DNA of 64,000 nucleotides from Rhizobium sp. P40RR-XXII (GTDB taxonomy: Bacteria > Pseudomonadota > Alphaproteobacteria > Rhizobiales > Rhizobiaceae): positions 1 through 64,000 of the forward strand of contig NZ_JABAII010000027.1 of assembly GCF_012641405.1 (NCBI RefSeq), given 5' to 3'. The position numbers were made by a program, and so were the translations under genes. Positions within the stretch are counted from its first letter, which is position 1; every line of letters begins with the position of its first letter. Shown here one piece after another: positions 27,601 through 35,649 of the stretch. The notes below the pieces were generated by a model that saw only the letters and a list, made by a program, of their open reading frames with translations, did no database searches and was not told the DNA's origin.

Positions 27601-27613
27601 TCATTGCTTCCAA
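24608..27613 (-). CDS. cyclase-homology / AAA ATPase / TPR signalling protein
   Basis: A 1001-residue cytoplasmic protein. Residues 28-200 form a class III nucleotide cyclase homology domain. Both metal-binding Asp are present (Asp36 in LFADIV, Asp80 in LADGIVAHFG). Where active cyclases have Asn-Leu-Ala-Ala-Arg, this protein reads VLAARLQ, so the transition-state Asn is replaced. An AAA/STAND-type ATPase follows, with Walker A GRPGIGKS at 244-251 and IVVEDLQWLDHSTLQL as the Walker B/sensor region. From about residue 600 the helical repeats look TPR-like. This layout is a known bacterial signalling type. The ATG overlaps the stop of the upstream FAD oxidoreductase by 13 bases, so both are one transcript. 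Confidence 0.88.
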   Translation of the reverse strand: MEAMRPKSMLVPEGIPYSSEANALQERRQVTVLFADIVNYTGIALHLDPEDLQIVLQQYYMLAKAAVEAVDGLVAEHLADGIVAHFGIPTAFPDAADRAAEAAREIVEKAKKIIVAGNSLSIRVGLATGLVVAEFDGINSKIIGSSGVLAARLQACAPPGSVYMSSLTHRLLRRQQGARFIGNLSLKGFPEPEPVWVLDIENATPLVGESFAFFGRDAELARLDAIWQTVRRSGHASALCILAGRPGIGKSRILREHNLRCQSEQKRIILQGSERQTDTVFYPIIEWIKLDDRVSLDAQDTDYLRALCESETAATLQLREAPGTIRQRTFDALSAAFRAIAKRAPIQIVVEDLQWLDHSTLQLIGKLLEDLNDCPVQWLASSRPEFASDLRDLEASVLMVGELSDVDCHAAVRQCCGKEIAIALASEIVSRSEGVPLYLEHLLRELNEGRISDRGTVPETLIGALIAWIDASGPARRVAQGASVIGRRFDETMLAQVLDLDQNVVNDDIARLCSFEIFQRDDAASISFRHDLIREAAYGTLLRKRRTSLHRRVAEIFERGDPHDGDKVMAEIAYHREAGGDYSIAAGYRHRAGRYATAVGAFAEGENQLREAVRLLGLSTRAGEHVSRRQANVLADLAANLMQTRGFTDPEVLNTYEDSLMHLRKTDRFDGDSLAIFWGIFTYQILIGQTKAAAVTVSRMKAELHRMPADTRLPEHQLAVLGTRNGIQFYSGRFHDQLSTMDRIKALYEFDRHAPLAAKYGMDLLATAQAFSPHSAAITGQFQLTRELVAEADAHQVMLDIPLMLPFIHIWGGVALAYIGDFDLAMTRIQKGIALADRQGASFWSATGRMWRTITEFEATGDTSCRARMEQALAVQKHIGVGIGIPYWSAKLAAVYALDGDDRRAQECVGEAMRGSAGTSEGAWRAERQRLAGLVHERAGRSAKALSLYQFATRTAGRQSAHLWEMRARAAIARINPVDEVNNERLKLLAGIVPFHGYGND

Positions 27614-30543
27614 TTAAAGTCGAACGACCTCTGTGCAGCTGCGACCGTTTTGACCCGTGACGAATCGAACGGATTGCTGAGCGTCCAGTCGGTCCAGCAC
27701 CGAAATGCTCCGGGCAGGCCATTTTCCCCCTGCCCTCCCCTGAACGGTGGCGATATCAACCGCCCTGCGGGCAGCCCAATCCCATTTGTCGAGTAGATAT
27801 CGAGATGGGCTGCGACCGGTGCGGCAAATGCCGATCCGACAGAAAAATCGAAAGCCATCGCCTGCCAGGTTCCGAAGAAGCGAGGCGTCAGGATAGGCGC
27901 ATCCAACAGCGCCCGAACAAGGCTGATATTTCCGAGTTGTACCAGCCGGCCGATCGGTGCGTGATCGAAGTAGCGCATCTGCCAGATTGGGAGATCTTCC
28001 TCGCTCACCGTGCGATAAACTGAGCCATTCAACGTGTTGTTGGCGAGCTGCTTGGCAAGTCCGTAGAACAGTCGGCCGGAATAGGTCGCCAGTGCATTGT
28101 CCAGAAACAATGCCGGCAGAAAACTGAATACCGTACCGTCTCCGCCTTCGATCTCGACGCAGTTGATTGCGACAATGTTCTCAAGATAACTCTTGAAGCC
28201 CATGATCTGCGGCAAAAAACTCGCCCTCACATTCGTCTGCTGATTGAACAGGAACGTTACCGGATGTGTTTTTGGAGGCGTCAGCGATTGTTTCGATAAG
28301 ACAAGACCGGGAGCAAGCATTTGCGTCACTTGATCCACGGCAAACGCGTGGAAGCTGAAAACCCCTTCCATTGATCCTCTAAGAAAGGCTGAAGTAAGCG
28401 GCCAATCAGCATAGGGTGCACCTGTTGAAGATAGCAAGGCGGGCGTCGACAGCTCGCTCGGCACCAGATCAAGCTCTCCGTAGATAGGTTCAGTAGAGCC
28501 GGTAAATACTCTTGCGGCGGCCAATCCGGAAATTGTAGCGGCTTCGACACATCCCGCATTGATGCCGCAAAGTGTCCAGTCGCCGGTAATAACGAGATTG
28601 ACGAAACCCGATTCATCGGGAGCCAGGCGATAGTCGAGTGAACCGGGAACGGAAAGCACATAGCGCTCGGAACCATAAAAATTCTGACGAAAATATTGAT
28701 TGGCGAAGCGGGCGCCCTCCGATTGCCCCTCGAGAGAAACGAGCAAATTTCTGTCGAACCCGCCGTCGGTATTGCGGGCTTCAGGCCAAATCCGGACCAG
28801 GTGCTCATCAGCCCATTTTGCTGCCTGCTCTTGCATGGAGGGCAATGGCACGTCGGCGTTTCTTGAGGGCGAGCAAAAATAGGCGATCGATTGAGGAGCG
28901 GGATCCGGCCAGGCTTCGCGAACGAGCAAATGGCTCATATCCGCCCAAGTGTCGAGCGGCTCCGCAAAACCGGTCATGACGGTTTGCATATTCGTCGGAT
29001 TGAACTTGCTGTACTGGTTGTAGGACCGCACCAGCGCCGGCCATCCGGTCTCTGAAGTCGGCTTGTTCAGCCAGAATTGTACCGCACATGTGGCGACCGT
29101 CTCGACCTTCTGAAGCATTTGCTTCCAGCGCGGGGAGGCGTGCGTGAGCTCCTTCGTCATAAAGGGCAGAGATGCCAGTGACGCTCCAAGAATGACATCA
29201 TCAAAATCGACGCCACGACGAAGAGACTTCGGAAGGCCAACCGGCTCCGGTATTTTTTCCGATTCGAAATCAATACCGCTCTCACACAGCTTTTCGCCGT
29301 CGACGAGCTGCGACCAATCCGGTTCGGAAGGCCAGCACGGCAGGCCTTTGACGTCAAACAAAGGATCGTAGGAGCCGGAAAGAACCCGCGCCTGTTCGAC
29401 CAGATCAATCCGCTCCACGGCATCGCGCGACACCGATAGCGCAAGGTTGGTCACCGCATGGAAGAATTTGAACCGTACCCCTTTCTGCTTCAAGACCTGA
29501 TAGTATGGTGCAAAGATCGTGTCGCCCATACCCGCCTGCATCTTGAAAAATAAAGCTTCCTTGTAGGTGAACGCCAGCCGGAGCAAGCCGCGCATCGCAG
29601 TGCCCGCACCAACGCCGCGATGATCACGTATGCCGGCCGGATATCCGAAGACATAATCGTAACAACCGCGGAACGCTGCGGAGTTGACGGCTTGCAGGGA
29701 AGCTCCGTGCTTGAGAAGCCATGCCGTGCATTCAATATTATCGATGGAATTGAAGCCGCGGAGAAAAACCAGGTCCACCACCATGCCAGTCGCAAAGGCC
29801 GTTCCGAGATCCAGCATGAAGTAAACCCTTCGCGCTACATCATCATTGATCCACTCGCCCGGCTTTATGCCGTCAAGCCAGATGCGAACTCCTTCCAGAA
29901 TTTCCATGAGTTCGTCGTTGTCTTTGGCCGTGTGCAATCGCGCGTCGCTCGGCATTGTCCGGGAATAGGCCACGAGGTGATGTATTGGCGTACGAATGGC
30001 GGTTGCCCCGCTTGACGGATTCTGCTGCGGCAGTTTGTCCTCTATGGAATCCACCTGACAGGCAAGAAACTCAGCAACCCGCTTGAAATAGTCAAAGGGC
30101 TGCGGCAGCACGCCGCCAGTGCCCGGTACCTTGTCGTTTGGTGGGAATTCAATGAACCAAGGACGCCATTCCTGTGGGGAGGTGCCCGGCACATTCTCTG
30201 TGAGCATGAAGCTGTTCAAAGGCTTCAATGCTTTATCGAGAGTCCCGAGCGGAGCATCTGGCGAGCGAAGCTTAAGAGCGACAAGCTCGTCGTAACATGA
30301 ACGAATCAGGCTGAAAGCGTTGTCGTAGAAGCCAGCCCAGATGTGTAAGCCATGTTCCTCTATCCGATCTGCTTTCTTTCGATTGCGTCCGCTCGCACAC
30401 TTGCCGCCAAGTCTCCATCCGCGTTGATAGATTGTTATGTCATACCGTTGTTGCCAGCCGACCTGCTGCGTCAGTGCATAGGCAGCAGCAATAGATGCGA
30501 TCCCACCTCCAATGATGGCGATCTTTCTCGTTCCCTGCGTCAT
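27601..30543 (-). CDS. FAD-dependent oxidoreductase with an acetoacetate-decarboxylase-like C-terminal domain
   Basis: A 980-residue protein. The N-terminus is a Rossmann FAD-binding fold (IAIIGGGIASIAAAYAL) followed by RGWRLGGKCASGRN and HGLHIWAGFYDNAF, typical of the phytoene-desaturase/amine-oxidase-like group (COG3349 type). The FAD closing motif appears as GDWTLCGINAGCVEAATISG near residue 650. After about residue 730 a second domain begins: TFLFNQQTNVRASFLPQIMG, FLPALFLDNALATYSGRLFY, GLAKQLANN. This resembles the acetoacetate decarboxylase fold (a remote match from reading, unproven). The ATG at 30543 has AGGGAG eight bases upstream; an upstream GTG at 30570 is less likely. No signal peptide. 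Substrate unknown. Confidence 0.8.
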   Translation of the reverse strand: MTQGTRKIAIIGGGIASIAAAYALTQQVGWQQRYDITIYQRGWRLGGKCASGRNRKKADRIEEHGLHIWAGFYDNAFSLIRSCYDELVALKLRSPDAPLGTLDKALKPLNSFMLTENVPGTSPQEWRPWFIEFPPNDKVPGTGGVLPQPFDYFKRVAEFLACQVDSIEDKLPQQNPSSGATAIRTPIHHLVAYSRTMPSDARLHTAKDNDELMEILEGVRIWLDGIKPGEWINDDVARRVYFMLDLGTAFATGMVVDLVFLRGFNSIDNIECTAWLLKHGASLQAVNSAAFRGCYDYVFGYPAGIRDHRGVGAGTAMRGLLRLAFTYKEALFFKMQAGMGDTIFAPYYQVLKQKGVRFKFFHAVTNLALSVSRDAVERIDLVEQARVLSGSYDPLFDVKGLPCWPSEPDWSQLVDGEKLCESGIDFESEKIPEPVGLPKSLRRGVDFDDVILGASLASLPFMTKELTHASPRWKQMLQKVETVATCAVQFWLNKPTSETGWPALVRSYNQYSKFNPTNMQTVMTGFAEPLDTWADMSHLLVREAWPDPAPQSIAYFCSPSRNADVPLPSMQEQAAKWADEHLVRIWPEARNTDGGFDRNLLVSLEGQSEGARFANQYFRQNFYGSERYVLSVPGSLDYRLAPDESGFVNLVITGDWTLCGINAGCVEAATISGLAAARVFTGSTEPIYGELDLVPSELSTPALLSSTGAPYADWPLTSAFLRGSMEGVFSFHAFAVDQVTQMLAPGLVLSKQSLTPPKTHPVTFLFNQQTNVRASFLPQIMGFKSYLENIVAINCVEIEGGDGTVFSFLPALFLDNALATYSGRLFYGLAKQLANNTLNGSVYRTVSEEDLPIWQMRYFDHAPIGRLVQLGNISLVRALLDAPILTPRFFGTWQAMAFDFSVGSAFAAPVAAHLDIYSTNGIGLPAGRLISPPFRGGQGENGLPGAFRCWTDWTLSNPFDSSRVKTVAAAQRSFDFNWKQ

Positions 30544-30570
30544 GAATGCAAGCTCCCTGTCCCAAGACAC

Positions 30571-31574
30571 TCATTGTTCAAACAAGCCGCTTGACGTCAT
30601 CCAAATGCGGATAGCGCCGCACGGACGGTGTTATTCAATCGGAATTCAAATGCATTTGACTTCTGACGCTCAGTCAGCCATAGCGAACAACGCGGCCAGG
30701 ATGACAGCGATTTTCGGTATGCAGGTATCTCGGTCAGAATTCTGCTTGGCACCTCCTGCAATAATTTTCCAACTATCTAATATATGCAATTTCCGATTTA
30801 ATTTCTCAAGGGTGCACATAACAGTGGCGGCGAGAGATATCCCGTGCCCTCACGGTTGAATCGTGGGGCCAGTGGCCGCCAGGCCCTGAATTCTATTAGG
30901 TGATCAAGATGCCTTGAAGTCGATGATTTTCGACGTGTTCCCAACGGGGTATAGAATTCACGGTGTTCAAGACGTGACATTCATCCAAACCATTTCGCTC
31001 GGATGTATCGTTGTGAGACACAACATGTGAATTGGCACGGTGATTAGCGGCAAATCGGCGTCACAAGGTGTTGATATTTCAAAGATTGGTGGGGTCATTG
31101 CGCGACGCCGACTCACAGTGTCATTGAGCATTGTGGGACGGCCGAGAACCTTTCCGTCAGATTTGGCGCGTTTGAGGCCGGATTACATGCCCACCCACAT
31201 ACATGTCTCAACGATCGCTCAACTGAGCGTGTATTTTGGCCCAGACCGAACCGAGACCTGCTGGACAGGGCAGCTTACACGCCGGCGGCCTGGAGAGCCC
31301 CTGCGGCGTCAAAGGGGCCCACGCCTGCAGGCCTCTCTGTGCTGGATCTCTTAATGCCTTTGCCTCGCGCCACGCTTCGGCTTCAGGAAGCGCCCAAAGC
31401 CTTAAGGACGGTGAAGCGCGATCGCTACTGGAAGATGATCTAGACGCTCTTGACCGGAATCGAACCAGTGACCGTCAAGAAATAGCTCGCTGTTTCAGGC
31501 GATTAGTTAAATTGAGGGGTAACGCCTATGGAACTTAAGTCTCAGGCCTTTTGCCCGATCTCGGTCATTGCATC
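30571..31574. other. long intergenic region without an intact gene
   Basis: About 1 kb upstream of the FAD oxidoreductase. The first 250 bases are AT-richer and should hold its promoter. Short frames on both strands lack motifs and ribosome sites. A degenerate sigma-54-like TTGGCACG-N4-TTAGC occurs near 31035 but has no gene downstream. The region leads into a gene remnant at 31575, so it is probably decayed DNA. Confidence 0.5.
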
Positions 31575-31700
31575 TCACATATTCGGATAGACCGGCCCCT
31601 CGCCGCCCTGCGACGGAACCCAGTTGATGTTCTGGTTGGAATCCTTGATGTCTCAGGTCTTGCAGTGGACGCAATTAAGGCCCGGCACCTGAAAAGCTTC
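31575..31700 (-). pseudogene. ETF:ubiquinone oxidoreductase, C-terminal remnant
   Basis: Reads FQVPGLNCVHCKT, then a TGA stop where the next cluster Cys (TGC) should be, then DIKDSNQNINWVPSQGGEGP and VYPNM before the natural stop. This is the hallmark end of electron-transfer-flavoprotein:ubiquinone oxidoreductase, where CVHCKTCDIK holds 4Fe-4S cluster ligands. Only about 41 codons remain; an in-frame stop at 31703-31701 and unrelated sequence lie upstream. Dead fragment. Confidence 0.85.
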
Positions 31701-31829
31701 TTAAGCCGCAAGCTCCCCACTCATCATCGTGCGAACCGCTCTTCGAAGACGCCGAAATCTGCCTTGGGCACGGCAATGGAAATACCGATGAAAGCGTCTT
31801 AGATTATAACCAATTGACATATTAAATTT

Positions 31830-31845
31830 GAAAAAAATCATCTAG
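31830..31845 (+). promoter_or_regulatory. candidate shared promoter element, module A copy
   Basis: GAAAAAAATCATCTAG, 47 bases before the SDR start. It resembles GAAAAAATTATCAAG at 42265-42279 ahead of the hydroxyquinol dioxygenase. A TTGACA lies at 31814-31819. The pair may mark a common LysR operator or promoter of both catabolic modules; the A-run makes chance similarity possible. Confidence 0.35.
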
Positions 31846-31891
31846 TCAGGCGTCCGCCGCTGCTAGCCTCTCTGTAATTGGGAGGAGAAGA

Positions 31892-32710
31892 ATGGCGACA
31901 TTGCAAGAGATGTTCGACGTTCGCGACAAATCGGTCATCGTTACCGGCGGCGCCAGCGGTATCGGTCGCGCTTATGCTGAGGTAATGGCGGATAACGGCG
32001 CGCGGGTCTGTATTTTCGATCTCAATCCAACAATGCTCGACAGCGTCGTGGCAGAGCTAAAGGTCAATGGCGGCAATGTGTGGGGACAGGTCGTCGATGT
32101 GGCCGACCGTCCGCGTATGAAGGAAGCCTTCGATGCCGTGGCTGAGCGGCATGGCCGGATCGACGTGGTCTTCGCCAATGCCGGCATCGATGCCGGGCCT
32201 GGCTTCCTGTCGACGACCGGCGGGCGTATCGCCGAAGGTGCGATCGACGTACTCGACGATCACCACTGGGACCGGGTCATCGAGGTCAATCTCTCGTCGG
32301 TCTACACGACCGTGAAGCACTCGGCGCGCCATATGAAGGCGACAGGCGGCGGCCGGATCATCGTCACCTCCTCCATCGCCGGCCAGATCAACGAGGCGAT
32401 CGTCGGCACGCCGTATATGCCGGCCAAGGCGGGCGTCGATCATTTCGTCCGGCAGATGGCGATGGAACTGGGCATGTTCGGCATCCTCGTCAACTGCATC
32501 TCGCCCGGTCCTTTCATGACCAATATTGCCGGCGGCCGGCTGAAGATCCCCGCCGACCGGAAGGCTTTCGAGGAGCAGTCGCTAGTCGGCAGGATCGGCG
32601 ACACCGAGGACATCAAGGGGCTGGCGCTTTATCTGGCGTCACCCTGCTCGTCCTACGTCACCGGCAGCCAGATCGTGATAGACGGCGGTTCGATGAACCG
32701 CATCAGGTGA
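31892..32710 (+). CDS. SDR family oxidoreductase
   Basis: A 272-residue short-chain dehydrogenase. The cofactor motif TGGASGIG is at residues 18-25, NAG at 96-98, and the catalytic residues are Ser161 (TSSIAG), Tyr175 and Lys179 (YMPAK). The acidic Asp43 after the second strand (CIFDLN) favours NAD over NADP. It is the first gene of the aromatic-catabolism island, 25 bases or so after a GGGAGGAGAAG site, and is followed by a binding protein for an aromatic-type importer. It may oxidise an alcohol side chain or a dihydrodiol of the imported compound (inference). Confidence 0.9.
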   Translation: MATLQEMFDVRDKSVIVTGGASGIGRAYAEVMADNGARVCIFDLNPTMLDSVVAELKVNGGNVWGQVVDVADRPRMKEAFDAVAERHGRIDVVFANAGIDAGPGFLSTTGGRIAEGAIDVLDDHHWDRVIEVNLSSVYTTVKHSARHMKATGGGRIIVTSSIAGQINEAIVGTPYMPAKAGVDHFVRQMAMELGMFGILVNCISPGPFMTNIAGGRLKIPADRKAFEEQSLVGRIGDTEDIKGLALYLASPCSSYVTGSQIVIDGGSMNRIR

Positions 32711-32790
32711 GGCGATTGGCGGGTCTGGGAGGACCGGCCGTCACCGAATGGGCGTGCAGATGACAAGAACACCAGAGGGAGGAGACCAAG

Positions 32791-34089
32791 GTGGATCTGA
32801 AGACGAAATTTGCGCAGCCATCCCGCCGGACCGTGCTCAAGGGCATGGGTGCCGGGCTCGCTGCCTCCGTACTCGGCGCACCGATGATCGCCAGGGCGCA
32901 ATCGTCCGGCACGATCAAGCTCGGCTTCGTGACGCCGACGACCGGCCCTCTCGCCTTGTTCGGCGAGACCGACGGCTGGGCGGCCCAGAAAGTCAAGGCC
33001 ATGCTGAAGGACGGCCTCGAGACTTCAGCCGGCAGGTTCGATGTCGAGATCCTGATCCGCGACAGCCAGTCCGACCCAAACCGCGCCGCCGAGGTCGCCG
33101 GCGACCTCATCCTGAACGACGGGGTGCATCTGCTCTTGCCGGCCTCAACAACCGACACCGTCAGCCCTTCGGCCGACCAGGCGGAACTTAACGAATGCCC
33201 CTGCCTGTCGACCGGCGCACCCTGGCAGGCGGTGATCTTTCCGCGTGGCGGCCAGAACAAGCCGTTCAACTGGACATATCACTTCTTCTGGGGCCTCGAC
33301 GAGGCGCTTAACACCTTTGTCGGCCTGTGGAATACGCTCGACACGAACCGCAAGGTCGGCATGCTGTTCCCGCAGAATGCCGATGGCGAGACCTGGGGCA
33401 ACAACGACTACGGCCTGCCCGCGCCGGCCCAGAAGGCCGGTTTCGCAATCACGGTTCCCGGTTTCTTCCAGCCGCGCACCAATGATTATTCGGCGCAGAT
33501 CGCCGCGTTCAAGAATGCCGGCTGCGAAATCGTCGGCGGTATCACCTATCCCGACGATCTCAAGACCTTCATCAACCAGTGCGCCCAGCAGGGCTACAAG
33601 CCCAAGGCCGTCACCGTGGCCGCAGCGCTGCTCTTCCCAGGTGGAGTGCAGGCGCTCGGGCCGCTCGGCGACGGCATGTCGTCCGAGGTCTGGTGGACAC
33701 CCGCCTTCCCGTTCAAGTCGACGCTGACGGGTCAGGTGAGCCGCAAGATCGCCGACCAGTGGGAGAGCGAGACCAAGAAGCAGTGGACGCAGCCGCTTGG
33801 CTACAGCCACGCGATCTGGGAAGTGGCGCTCGACATCCTCAAGCGCGCTTCCAATCCGCTCGACCGCACCTCGATCCGCGATGCCATGGTCGAGACCAAG
33901 ATCGATACGCTGATCGGCAAGATCGATTTCTCCAGTGGTCCGCACAAGAATGTTTCGACGACGCCGATTTTCGGCGGCCAGTGGGTCAAGGGCGAGACAT
34001 GGCCCTACGACCTGAGGATCGTCGACAACACCGTCAACAAACTGTTCGAACCCGAACAGAAGATGAAGGTGATTCCCTGGGCGAGCTGA
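32791..34089 (+). CDS. ABC transporter substrate-binding protein (branched-chain amino acid/aromatic type), module A
   Basis: A 432-residue periplasmic binding protein with a Tat signal: SRRTVLKGMGAGLAASVLG, cut near ARA-QS at about residue 37. The mature protein begins IKLGFVTPTTGPLALFGETD, the type I Liv-binding fold. The start is GTG after GGGAGGAGACCAAG. It is a close relative of the binding protein at 44268 (shared blocks such as SQSDPNRAAEVA versus SQSNPNRAAEVA, and AGDLILNDGVHLLLPAST). Family members in catabolic operons bind aromatic acids or phenols; here the neighbours point to a phenolic compound. Confidence 0.92.
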   Translation: MDLKTKFAQPSRRTVLKGMGAGLAASVLGAPMIARAQSSGTIKLGFVTPTTGPLALFGETDGWAAQKVKAMLKDGLETSAGRFDVEILIRDSQSDPNRAAEVAGDLILNDGVHLLLPASTTDTVSPSADQAELNECPCLSTGAPWQAVIFPRGGQNKPFNWTYHFFWGLDEALNTFVGLWNTLDTNRKVGMLFPQNADGETWGNNDYGLPAPAQKAGFAITVPGFFQPRTNDYSAQIAAFKNAGCEIVGGITYPDDLKTFINQCAQQGYKPKAVTVAAALLFPGGVQALGPLGDGMSSEVWWTPAFPFKSTLTGQVSRKIADQWESETKKQWTQPLGYSHAIWEVALDILKRASNPLDRTSIRDAMVETKIDTLIGKIDFSSGPHKNVSTTPIFGGQWVKGETWPYDLRIVDNTVNKLFEPEQKMKVIPWAS

Positions 34090-34195
34090 TCCCTGACGCG
34101 TTGGGCATTGCTGCCGGGCGGCCCGCCCGCCCGGCTATCTGAAGGCATGAAGACCGGAGGGGCGGCGCCTGCCGTGGCCCGGAGCGGAGGATCGA

Positions 34196-34921
34196 TTGAA
34201 CGGCGTATTGCTAGAAGCGAGAGGATTGAGCAAATCCTTTGGCGCGCTCCGCGTCCTGCATGACATCAGTTTCGACGTTCGGGGCGGCGAGGTGCTCGGT
34301 ATCCTCGGCCCCAATGGGGCGGGCAAGACCACGTTGTTCAACCTGATCAGCGGCGACCTCAGGAACGATGCCGGCGAACTCGTCTTCGCCGGCGAGCGCC
34401 TCGTCGGTCAGCCGCCCTATTCGCGCTGCAAGATCGGTATCGGCCGCACCTACCAGATCCCCCGGCCCTATGTCGGCATGTCGACCTTCGAAAACCTTCT
34501 CGTGGCCGCCACCTTCGGGGGCGGGCGTACCGAGGCCCAGAGCTATGCGCTCTGCGCGCAGATTCTGCGTGATTGCGAGCTGGCCGACAAGGCCAACCGC
34601 TCGGCCGGATCGCTGACGCTGCTCGACCGCAAGCGGCTGGAACTGGCCCGCGCGCTGGCCTCGAGTCCGAGCCTGCTGCTGCTCGACGAAATCGCCGGCG
34701 GACTGACCGACGAGGAAGGCAAGGCGCTCGTGCAGCTGATCCGCCGCATCCGCGACCGCGGCGTCACCATCGTCTGGATCGAGCATGTTCTACACGCTTT
34801 GCTGGCCGTGGCCGACAGGATCATGGTCCTGAACTTCGGCGAGAAGATCGCCGAGGGGCTGCCGGACGACGTCATCAAGAACCCGGAAGTCCGGCGCGTC
34901 TATATGGGGATCGAGGGATGA
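34196..34921 (+). CDS. ABC transporter ATP-binding protein (LivG type), module A
   Basis: A 241-residue cytoplasmic ATPase. Walker A GPNGAGKTT, the LivG-specific segment IGRTYQIPRPYVGMSTFEN, signature-region SLTLLDRKRLELARAL, Walker B LLLLDEIAGGLT and the switch His in IEHVLHAL. The signature reads AGSLTLLDRKRLE rather than LSGGQ, as in its paralogue at 45549. The start is TTG, five bases after a perfect GGAGG. Its stop overlaps the LivF start by four bases. Confidence 0.92.
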   Translation: MNGVLLEARGLSKSFGALRVLHDISFDVRGGEVLGILGPNGAGKTTLFNLISGDLRNDAGELVFAGERLVGQPPYSRCKIGIGRTYQIPRPYVGMSTFENLLVAATFGGGRTEAQSYALCAQILRDCELADKANRSAGSLTLLDRKRLELARALASSPSLLLLDEIAGGLTDEEGKALVQLIRRIRDRGVTIVWIEHVLHALLAVADRIMVLNFGEKIAEGLPDDVIKNPEVRRVYMGIEG

Positions 34922-35649
34922 CGGGAAAGACGCTTCTCTCCACCCACGGCCTCAAGGCCCGCTATGGCGACTTTCAGGCGCTCTATGGTGTCGATCTTGA
35001 AATCGCCGAGGGCGAAGTCGTCGCCCTGATCGGCGCAAACGGTGCCGGAAAATCGACGCTATTGAAATCGATCATGGGTCTGATCAAGGTCGCGCCTGAC
35101 ATGGTGCGCCTCGGCGATCGAGCGGTCGGCGGCAGCCGGCCGCATAACATGGTGGCCGACGGCGTGGCGATCGTGCCCGAGGGGCGCCGGCTGTTTGCCG
35201 GCATGTCGGTGCTCGACAATCTGCGTGTGGCCGTCGACCATGCCGCACCCGACCGCGGCGACGCCTGGACGATCAAGCGCATTTATGCGCTGTTTCCGAT
35301 CCTTGAAGAAAAGCAGGCGACGCCGGTCCAGTCCCTCTCCGGTGGCCAGCAACAGATGGTGGCGATCGGCCGCGCCCTGCTCAACCAGCCGCGCCTGCTG
35401 CTGTGCGACGAGATCAGCCTCGGTCTGGCACCGAAGGTGGTCAAGGAAATCTATCAATCCATCCCGTCGATTTCGCAGAACGGCACCGCCATCGTGCTGG
35501 TCGAACAGGATGTCGGTCTCGCCAAGTCCGCCTCGGATCGGCTCTACTGCATGCTGGAGGGTCGCGTGACCCTGACCGGTCGCTCCGCGGATATGTCTCG
35601 CGAGGCGATCGGCGAAGCCTATTTCGGAGCATCCCATGCAGTGGCTTGA
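34918..35649 (+). CDS. ABC transporter ATP-binding protein (LivF type), module A
   Basis: A 243-residue ATPase and partner of the preceding one. Walker A GANGAGKST, LivF-type VPEGRRLFAGMSVLDNLRV, signature LSGGQQQMVAIGRALL, Walker B LLLCDEISLGLAP. It starts at the ATGA overlap with LivG and its 3' end overlaps the LivH permease start by 14 bases, so the whole transporter is translationally coupled. Sequence closely follows the second copy at 46268. Confidence 0.93.
   Translation: MTGKTLLSTHGLKARYGDFQALYGVDLEIAEGEVVALIGANGAGKSTLLKSIMGLIKVAPDMVRLGDRAVGGSRPHNMVADGVAIVPEGRRLFAGMSVLDNLRVAVDHAAPDRGDAWTIKRIYALFPILEEKQATPVQSLSGGQQQMVAIGRALLNQPRLLLCDEISLGLAPKVVKEIYQSIPSISQNGTAIVLVEQDVGLAKSASDRLYCMLEGRVTLTGRSADMSREAIGEAYFGASHAVA

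Noticed and set aside
31034..31050. Sigma-54-like element TTGGCACG-N4-TTAGC
   Set aside because: The -12 part is off consensus and no gene follows on that strand within reach; the neighbouring ETF-QO remnant is on the other strand.
31236..31538. Plus-strand 100-codon frame in the long intergenic region
   Set aside because: No motif, no ribosome site, overlapping alternative frames; probably decayed DNA.
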